A stretch of DNA of 64,000 nucleotides from Spongospora subterranea f. sp. subterranea (taxonomy: Eukaryota; Endomyxa: Phytomyxea; Phytomyxea; Plasmodiophorida), in the NCBI GenBank assembly GCA_049724395.1, contig JAUGWO010000069.1, forward strand, positions 124,001 through 188,000, given 5' to 3'. Each line of letters starts with the position of its first letter. The stretch's first letter is position 1. The notes under the pieces were generated by a model that saw only the letters and a program-made list of their open reading frames with translations, searched no databases and had not been told where the DNA came from. Of this stretch, positions 56,821 through 64,000 are shown in pieces. Position numbers and translations under genes: made by a program.

Positions 56821-58369
56821 TCAATCAAGCCTATCGAACTTTTTCCCTTGAATTTGAGGATTCAACTGTTGTAGCCGGACTTTGTGTGCCCGACGGAAAT
56901 TGAAAGTGCAATCGTGGTCGAGCGTCGATCGATGATTTGAGCAGAAGATATAGCCGCATCGACAGGCAACTGCTGTCAAAGGGATTTTTTTGGAGCAAGC
57001 CCAACACTTTCGAAGGTCGACTTGGATTGGTCGAGGAGAGCAGCCTTGCTGAAACCACCAAATTGCTCGTAGTTTTGCCTTCGCCCTTTGAAGAGGTAGC
57101 CACCAAGTCCGACTCACCCAGCTGCCTATGATAAATTCATTCAGCGTGTTAGAAAAGCAATCAGAGCCTCAAAACCCGTACTTTTCCTTCTTTCTTCTCT
57201 GTCATGCCAGCACTTGTTACAAAGCTTATCTTTGCTAGGATTTCCAAAGTTGACACAACCTTGTGATATGCATTCTGCTGAATTCGTAGCTGGGTCTTTT
57301 CCAGCCAATCGAGATCTGACATTAATCTCGGTTATTTATTACCATAAAATACATCAAACAGCTCGTACCTGAAGCAAAGAGAACAGTAATCGTCTGTCTC
57401 CGGATTACCAAAAAATCCACAGCGACCAGCACACTGCTTTCGAGGTCCAGCATCATCGGGTGGTTGTGACAATTCAAAATCAATTTCCTAAACAAACAAT
57501 TGAAGAACACACGTACGCGTCTGAATCAGAAGATACCGTAGTCTTGGCATCAAGTTTCAAGATTACGCCTTTAAAAAATTCCACGTTCACGTCAGGTCCA
57601 ATTTCTAAGACGTCATCGTTCATTGCCACAAACCCAATCGTCTTCATGAAGGCGAGCACTCTTGGAACATCCCCTATGAACTTCTTGTATGCAAAATTTT
57701 TCATTAAAACCCGCCTATCGAGTACAAATAAGATTGAATTAATGCGAAACATCGAGATCCAAGCAGCACCTTGATTTGATATTTGCGGGATTTTTGAGAA
57801 TGTTCTCAAGAATCTTTCGGATATGTGCAAATGAAGTCTTCATGGCGAGTTTTCTCATTCTGGTGTCTAAAGTCTGTTTTAACTCAAAAAGCTCCTAATA
57901 CATGAAAATATGCTTAGTACACAAGGAGATATGGCATTTTGAAACACAGGCAACCTTATCGATGGCGGCATCGTGAGCAAGGGCGTGCCCCATTGACAGA
58001 AAAAAGTTTGTCTTCAGATCATCACTTGGCAACTCGGTGCGAATTCCGTTATACCGTGCTTGATGATCTCTAGACACCATCTGCGAAAACCAGTTGACAA
58101 TCAAAACAGCGTATTTCGCGTTGCCACCGACCTCAGTAATCTTCAGCTTCTGGGAATCGTCAATATCTGGCATTTCCGGATTCGTTTCTGAAACAATAAA
58201 CATTAGACATCTAATTGTTGAAAGGGCCCACAATTGGCACAATGAGATCAGCACAAAACTTCCAAGTTATACGATCAAGACAAAATCAAAGAACAATTAA
58301 GCCGAGCATACTCGAATCTTCATCAGAAACTATGAACGATTCGGCGTTGGTAGATTGGTCACCATCCAT
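56821..58369 (-). CDS. PUB-A20-A20-AN1 ubiquitin-pathway zinc-finger protein
   Basis: The start at 58369 gives MDGDQSTNAESFIVSDEDSS. Exon joins then lead through an acidic segment to a PUB domain (FAHIRKILENILKNPANIKS, then FIGDVPRVLAFMKTIGF), a fold that binds the C-terminus of p97/Cdc48. Two A20-type fingers follow (CAGRCGFFGNPETDDYCSLC at about 57370-57440 and CISQGCVNFGNPSKDKLC at about 57205-57275), then a C-terminal AN1 finger (CWACSKKIPLTAVACRCGYI, FCSNHRSTLDHDC). A20/AN1 proteins usually have one A20 and bind ubiquitin. Introns near 58310-58200 (ending GTTTCAG), 57960-57895 and 57780-57720 join in frame. The frame between the second A20 and AN1 (near 57010-57110) is not fully resolved. 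A p97-linked ubiquitin adaptor is the likely role. Confidence 0.75.
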
Positions 58370-58684
58370 AATAACATGCAAAAAAAATATCCGGACGTGG
58401 TTAATTGTATTTGCCGACCGTTATTGTGTGAAGTGAAATATAAGGGGAGTAGTGTGGTGAATAGGAATGAGATGGTAAGCTGTCAAAACAGGCAATGAAG
58501 AGTTGCGATTGTGAAGTGACGATGCCTTGTCTATCCCTGGACGGACAACCCCACCAACCACCACGGTTAATGGACCAGATCGTACCAAATGTCCGTCAAC
58601 CACTTAATATCGTTGCGATCAAGGGGGGGGCAGGAGGGGGAAGATTCATGCGCTAAACCAATGGAGAGAACGGGATGTGGCGGC

Positions 58685-58860
58685 CGTTCAATCAATAAAA
58701 CCCCTATGTAGAGGGAAGTGGTATATTGATTATTGCAATACCCAGAGAAGTAGTAGTGCCCGATCAATCAATAAACCCTTATGTAGAGAGAATCGGTATA
58801 TTATTGCGATTCTCGGGTAATAAACCCATGTGTAGAGAGAAGCGGTTTTATTACTCCTGA
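58685..58860 (+). repeat. Direct-repeat block A (about 75-bp unit)
   Basis: Two and a half units of a sequence containing CAATCAATAAACCC and TATGTAGAGAGAAGCGGTAT, starting at 58685, 58762 and 58815. The same unit recurs in block B at 60049-60207, in the same orientation. Confidence 0.85.
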
Positions 58861-58934
58861 AACTAATCAGAAATACACCATGGGCGCACTTATGATTTGC
58901 ATCGCCCGGTTATCATGAAGCGGTGGTTTTCAAT

Positions 58935-59575
58935 AAATCGACGGATTCGCATTTGCGGTGCAAATCCCAACGTAATTTTTGATTGGCGTCGTTCAGTTTT
59001 CTCGATGTTATTCCAATGGGTGAATACATCCTAACTTTGTTTTTTATTATCCCATCTTGATGCCGATATGAGCCCATGTGTTTAAAATCGTATTCATGGA
59101 AATTTGGCGTACGATGTCGAAATCCACGCTGCAACATCCAGCCGCCCTGGTTTTTGACCAGCCTACCGACCTCGCAAGCACTTTTTCGTACTCCGATTTT
59201 GTATACAACTTGCAGGGGCGGGTTAATCCCGACATCAAGCACCTGTAGATTACTGTACTCGTACACCTGGGGACAATGCCTTGGATTAACCGCCCCTTCA
59301 AGTTGTATACAAAATCGGAGTACGAAAAATTTTGGCGAGGTCGGCAGACTGGTCAAAAACCAGGGCGGCTGGATGTTGCAACGTGGATTTCGACATCGTA
59401 CGCCAGATTTCCATGAATACGATTTTAAGCACATGGGCTCATATCGGCATCAAGATGGGATAATAAATAAGAGAGCTAGGATGTATTCACCCATTGGAAT
59501 AACATCGAGAAAACTGCATGACGCCATTCCAAAATTGCGTTGGGATTTGCGCCGCAAATGCGACTTTGTCGATTT
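58935..59575. repeat. Long inverted repeat: 295-bp arms, 53-bp loop
   Basis: The left arm (58935-59229) is matched by its reverse complement at 59283-59575 with scattered substitutions and small indels. Both arms, read outward from the loop, stay open and encode nearly the same peptide (EVGRLVKNQGGWMLQRGFRH, then FHEYDFKHMGSYRHQDGII and SPIGITSRKL). A transcript across it would fold into a hairpin of about 290 bp. It is flanked by repeat blocks A and B in direct orientation. It could be a fold-back element or two diverged copies of one exon. No transposase motif was recognised. Confidence 0.92.
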
Positions 59576-59694
59576 AACGTATAACGAAGTGACTTCTGCG
59601 AAGCGACCGACAAATCTATCCTTTACTGACAGGTAAGATTTGGGTAAGAGTCCTATTCTGCAATTCTCAGCGCCATCCCATATTGAGACCGCGG

Positions 59695-59931
59695 CTATAG
59701 CACTTTGCGTGTTGTCGTCAGGGCCTTTGCAAGGTATGATTCACTATTTGCAGGTAATCCATGACAAGATAGAGTAACACCGCAACCTTCAACACGAACT
59801 TCATGTAAACGAATTACCGCTCCAGAAACTATAAACGCCCCGCAAACATCATGCGAACAGCAAGAACGACCGTTGTCCGAAGCTCGAAAACCAAACATCT
59901 TGAAGTCAGATGTCCATTCCACATCCGACAT
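59695..59931 (-). CDS. Small Cys/His-containing ORF between the repeat blocks
   Basis: A frame of 78 codons from an ATG reads MSDVEWTSDFKMFGFRASDN and contains the close Cys/His cluster RSCCSHDVCGAF, followed by a beta-like stretch (GAVIRLHEVRVEGCGVTLSC). It lies between the long inverted repeat and repeat block B, so it may belong to the same element. No known family can be named with confidence. Confidence 0.35.
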   Translation of the reverse strand: MSDVEWTSDFKMFGFRASDNGRSCCSHDVCGAFIVSGAVIRLHEVRVEGCGVTLSCHGLPANSESYLAKALTTTRKVL

Positions 59932-60048
59932 GGGCGGCTATAATTCACTGGCCGCACTAACTGGCCGCAGTTTCTTGGCCAGTTAGTGTGGCCAGTGTTA
60001 TCTGTAGGCCCATCCAATATGGGCAGATATTCCACACAAACTGCGGGT

Positions 60049-60207
60049 GTTGAATCAATAAACCCCTATGATGTAGAGAGAAGCGGTATATTATCACAGC
60101 AACACACGGGGAAGTAGCGGCTGTTCAATCAATAAACCCCTACAGGTAGAGAGAAGCGGTATTTACTGTATGTCTATCACAGCAGTACCCGGGAAAGTAG
60201 CGGGGAT
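60049..60207 (+). repeat. Direct-repeat block B (about 75-bp unit)
   Basis: Two units starting at 60049 and 60123 with AATCAATAAACCCCTA and GTAGAGAGAAGCGGTAT, each ending GGGAAGTAGCGG-like. It matches block A at 58685-58860 in the same orientation and closes a 1.5-kb interval that holds the long inverted repeat. Confidence 0.85.
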
Positions 60208-61062
60208 AGCGACCGCCCGCTATAGTGTGGCGCCCAACTAACACCAAAAAGAAAAAATGCAAAGAGAATTAATGTATCAGCTCAATACTTTTGTCTAAAT
60301 GCAAAACACAAATTTAGGCGATTACGAATGATTGGCGTCAAAAGCGGCGAGAAGCACTGGTCAAACACAAAAAGAACCATAGAGGATAAGGAGACCGTTA
60401 AGACATGCAATACCATAGCTATTACGCTTTGGACGAGTTTTTTAGCATTAAAATGTCATGGCCATCGTTTTCTCTATTGCATTTCAAACTCTACATTTTG
60501 AACTGACCTCCAGCTTCTACCGCGCATTACATCTCTGATCTCGCATTTTGGCTAGCTGTCATTTGCCAATATAATCGTTTGCAGGTCAACGGTGGCACGA
60601 TATCTAAGACTTTCGGGGATTATCGGTTCAAGTAAGATATCATAACCAAGCCTACAATCCCTTGAATCAGCACGTATTATCGCGCGGAGACATAACCCTT
60701 GATCGTGGAATGCACTTCTGCCCCCGTCCCTGTAAAGTAGATACATCACGACGCGATCCAGTAAATGTCCACAGGGAACGCGTTCTCAGATCCCCTGGTA
60801 TCAAAGAAGGTTGTGCCAGCTGCTGACATGTTTCGCACAGATGGGGTTATGGACGTCCAAGGTCGTCTGTAAGTATAACAGACACGATACGCACTACGTA
60901 TAAGTATAACCCCATGAGGAATGTGAAAAGGGCTCCCCCACACACTACCGGCACTAAGAGGGGTACTGCTATCCCCATTTCCGTTAATACGAGGTTCGAA
61001 CGCGCCAGGCACCGACATCCAACAGTGCCGCCTGCATATCACACCGCTCGTGGTACTGGCCC
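60208..61062. other. Spacer upstream of the FAR-acyltransferase gene
   Basis: No gene is supportable; only short frames occur. Near 60869-60910 AAGTATAAC appears twice within about 35 bp, roughly 160-190 bp before the next start codon, as possible promoter repeats. Confidence 0.35.
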
Positions 61063-64000
61063 ATGAGTGTCCTGGAGTCGTTCGCAGGGCGATCCCTGCT
61101 CATCACTGGCTGCACCGGGTTCATCGGCAAAGTGCTGCTTGAGAAACTGTTCCGCTGCGTCCCTAAGTCAGGATAATTACTGTCGTTCATCAGTGTCTCA
61201 CCTTGGCGGTTTGTAACCGTGATGAGCGCAGGATAAACTCGATGTATCTGTTGATTCGACCAATCAAAGGCTGTTCTGCGGAGCAAAGGGTGCGGAATGA
61301 GATCATATCGTCACCAGTATTTAATCGGTTGCGTCATGAAATTGGGGACGCTCAATTCGAAAACCTCGCGAAGACAAAGATCGTGGTTCTCTCCGGTGAT
61401 CTTGGCCAACAAAAACTGGGTTAGGGAAAAGTCATGTATGTCTCTCAGGCGAATGACGTCCTATTAGGTCTATCTGAATCATGGATCAAAATTATCAGCG
61501 AAAAGATCAACATCATAATCCACTGTGCAGCGTCTGTGGATTTTAACTTGAGACTTGATTTGGCCGTAGAACAAAACGTATATGGGACGATGCGCGTTTT
61601 GGATATCGCCGAATCCTGCAAAAACTTGGAAATATTTGTCCACATCTCTACAGCCTACACCAACTGCACCCAAACAGACCACATAATTGAGGAGAAACTC
61701 TATCCGTGTACGTTCGATATCAATGAAATGTTGGCTACGATATCCAGGCTTAGCAGCCGAGAGCTCCAGAAGGTGACGGTTGATGCATTAATCGGAGATT
61801 GGCCCAACACCTACACCTTCACCAAGTTCATCACTGAGCATTTGATTGCTGAGCGCTGCAAGCAATCGAAGTTCGCGGTGTCTATTGTGAGGCCCACAAT
61901 TGTTGGAGCGGCCTGGGTCGAACCAATACCTGGATGGATTGACGTAATATCTGCAGCAGGGGCCCTCTATGTGGCTGTTGGACTTGGCGTTGTCCGGGTA
62001 TTGCCAGGTGTGCTGGCAGACGTACTCCAATTCACCTATTTAACCTTTTGTCTGCAGGCAACCCAGACCACATTGGTGATATAGTCCCCGTCGATTTCGT
62101 CGTCAACGCGATCCTAAGATCCGTTCCAATTGCGCTATCGCAACCGAATCGATTTTTCATATGTCAAGCTGCTGCATCGGTTATTAGACCTTGGCGATGG
62201 AGGCATGCTATAAATACTGTTAGTGCCGCAAATGTCCGATCACATTCGTCGATTGTCTTAGTAATATTGATACAGCTTCCGACATTCTTCGACACACATC
62301 CTTCAAAACATGCGATATCTCCAACTGTATCTTTCACTATGATTCCTAACAAGACTATGTACGAAGTCCATTTTCTAGCCCGATATGCGGTTCCCTCTGC
62401 GATATTGAATGCCGTATCTTTTATTGGAACTAAAACGCAAAAACGCACTGCAGAACAGTTCCAGAGATTGATCGTGAAACTCCACACATTGGTTGACGCG
62501 TTTCGCTATTTCACGGAACATGGTATTGGTTTTCTTTCATCATCAACGCGTACAACGCGACACCCAATATCTGTGCAGAATGGCGCTTCGATTGCCAAAA
62601 GTTGTTTTCTATCGGTAATGAAGTATATGAAGCGGAAGCGGAACATTTTTGGTTGGACCTCTCGCCAATTGACTATACTCAATATCATCGAGCATTCGCG
62701 TAAACGCTCATTTTGCCTTGGTATGGTGCACGAGAAAATTTCACTAACCATCGTTACCAGATATGGACTACTAAGATTTGTCCTCAAAGAAGACCTAATC
62801 GAGATCGACGATCCCAGGTCGTCAAGGCAGATCTGTCTAACTACGCAAAATGGCGAACAAGTCGCAGGCAATGGTCCGCCTCACTTGGGATGATTTTCCG
62901 CCTCTAACGTCCACGTAGGAATGATATCACGAGTATTCCCAGACCTGTTCTGGGCTGTGTCGCAAATGAAGCAGCAGCCGTCGATTGGTGGCCCTAACCT
63001 CACCGATATGAAAGCAGCAGTTCTGTCGTCCCCAAGGGTACAAGCAGTTCTGACAAAGCTTACGGAGGATCAGCCGGATGTATCACCGGCTCAAGCCGCA
63101 GCACATGCAGCTAGCATCCTAGATCTTATGGTTGGCGACATCAAGCCCTCCGTGATGACAGGAATGGCTGCTGGTTTGAAAAAACTTTTCCGCCGGCTCT
63201 ATTCCAACGTATTCATTAATCACGATGGCGTTGAAAGCGTTAGGAGAGCGTCAACTGATGGTGTTCCAATCATCTACGTTCCTACTCATCGCTCTTTATA
63301 TGGACTTTCTTCTACTATCATACACCTGTTTCGTCAATTGCTTGCCCGTGCCTTATATCGCGGCTGGTGACGATTTTCTTGAGTAACGGTGCGGTTCAGT
63401 ATCAAATAAGGACTCATTTTCTCGCAGGGTGGCCGTTGTCCGATATTTGTTCCGTCATTCTGGGGCATTCTTCATCCGCAGGTCGTTCAAAGACGATTTC
63501 GTTTACAAGGCGATCTTCGAGGAATATGTTCGCCAGATATTGTGCCTGGGTAATCGCTGTGTGAGTGTCAAACCATGTTTCCCAATCTTTCTCGAAACAG
63601 GTAAGTCTTTGGAGTTCTTTATTGAAGGCTCAAGAAGTCGTAGCGGAAAGATGGTCCACCCCAAACTAGGTCTTCTTCAAGTAATTTGTAAAACGCTTAT
63701 CGAAGGTGATATAAAAGATGCAATTATTGTGTAAGCTGATTGCTGCGTCGTTTATGATAATTGTTCTAACTTCTTTAGACCTATCGCTATCAATTACGAG
63801 CGAACCTTGGAAGGGGGTATATATTCCCAGGAATTACACGGTAGCTCGAAAATTCAAGAAACTCTCCGGAATTTGATTTCTGCCTCAAAGTCAGTTTTAT
63901 CGTCAAGGTATATGCTGTAGTCTTACACTCCATCGCTCTTGAAAATGTGCTATTAGTTTTGGACGCATATCCATACGAATCGGCACTCCGATTTCCGTTT
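61063..64000 (+). CDS. Fatty acyl-CoA reductase fused to DHAP/G3P acyltransferase (3' end beyond window)
   Basis: The FAR part reduces acyl-CoA to fatty alcohol; the acyltransferase part acylates DHAP or glycerol-3-phosphate. These are the two inputs to ether lipids. The start at 61063 gives MSVLESFAGRSLLITGCTGF with the Rossmann motif TGCTGFIGK. Then come INIIIHCAASVDFN, FVHISTAYTNC, the catalytic YTFTKFITEHL (YxxxK) and VSIVRPTIVGAAW. A FAR_C-like region follows to about 62870. An intron near 62872-62916 leads into FRRLYSNVFINHDGVE, PTHRS, SGAFFIRRSFKDDF and FFIEGSRSRSGKMVHPKLG, the acyltransferase boxes. An in-frame TAG near 61425 and a one-base slip at the T-run near 63297 remain unexplained. 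The gene runs off the right edge. Confidence 0.85.

Noticed and set aside
58685-60207. CRISPR array
   Set aside because: The repeats are about 75 bp, imperfect, with no unique spacers of even length, and the genome is eukaryotic.

Overview
This is nuclear DNA from a eukaryote with small, dense introns. About 25 gene models can be supported on both strands, many with several GT-AG introns of roughly 40-60 bp. There are no operons or Shine-Dalgarno signals. The organism had a flagellum and a centriole (IFT56, an LRRC45-like centrosome linker, a hinderin-like protein, a Fuzzy-like longin protein). It also shows opisthokont-type content (MPS1/TTK kinase, Treslin-like factor, Dispatched-type transporter with EGF modules, VPS26C) and Ty1/copia and pogo-like elements. 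An early-branching, zoospore-forming opisthokont such as a chytrid or aphelid-grade lineage fits best. That is inference from gene content; no marker settles it.

Layout. 1-2.8 kb: GC-rich edge and IFT56 (-). 2.8-5.1 kb: gene-poor, with a possible Tc1/mariner relic. 5.1-10.4 kb: glucosidase II beta (+), a coiled-coil protein (+), a hinderin-like protein (-), phosphatidylinositol synthase (+). 10.5-20.5 kb: ABCB6/HMT1-type transporter, mitochondrial TPR protein, MPS1/TTK, LRRC45-like (all +), aspartic protease (-), tRNA-Leu(CAA) (-). 20.7-29.3 kb: small unknown genes, VPS26C (-), a purine tract and duplicated spacer, a large disordered protein (-), a Treslin/Sld3-like factor (+). 29.4-31.8 kb: one gene fusing a UbiA/MenA-type prenyltransferase to a flavin monooxygenase (-), the most striking gene here.

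32-48 kb is accessory and repeat-rich. It holds a decayed pogo/CENP-B-type DNA transposon with terminal-repeat palindromes, two Ty1/copia fossils, a fold-back repeat, a minisatellite caged in an inverted repeat, a gene with a repeated cysteine module (-) and a Fuzzy-like gene (-). 48-58.4 kb is genic again: a small secreted/membrane protein (+), a Dispatched-like protein (-), a PH-domain class III cyclase (+) and a PUB-A20-A20-AN1 protein (-). 58.6-60.2 kb holds a nearly perfect inverted repeat of about 640 bp bracketed by two blocks of a direct repeat. 61.1 kb to the right edge is a fatty acyl-CoA reductase fused to a DHAP/glycerol-3-phosphate acyltransferase, cut by the window end.

Functionally, several genes serve cilium/centriole biology and cell division (IFT56, LRRC45-like, MPS1, Treslin-like, Fuzzy-like). 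Others serve membrane and lipid metabolism (PI synthase, FAR-acyltransferase for ether lipids, ABCB6-like, the prenyltransferase-monooxygenase). Several conserved host genes contain isolated one-base frame breaks at homopolymers, so some breaks may be sequencing errors and not biology. Spliced models were read by eye and exon edges are approximate.
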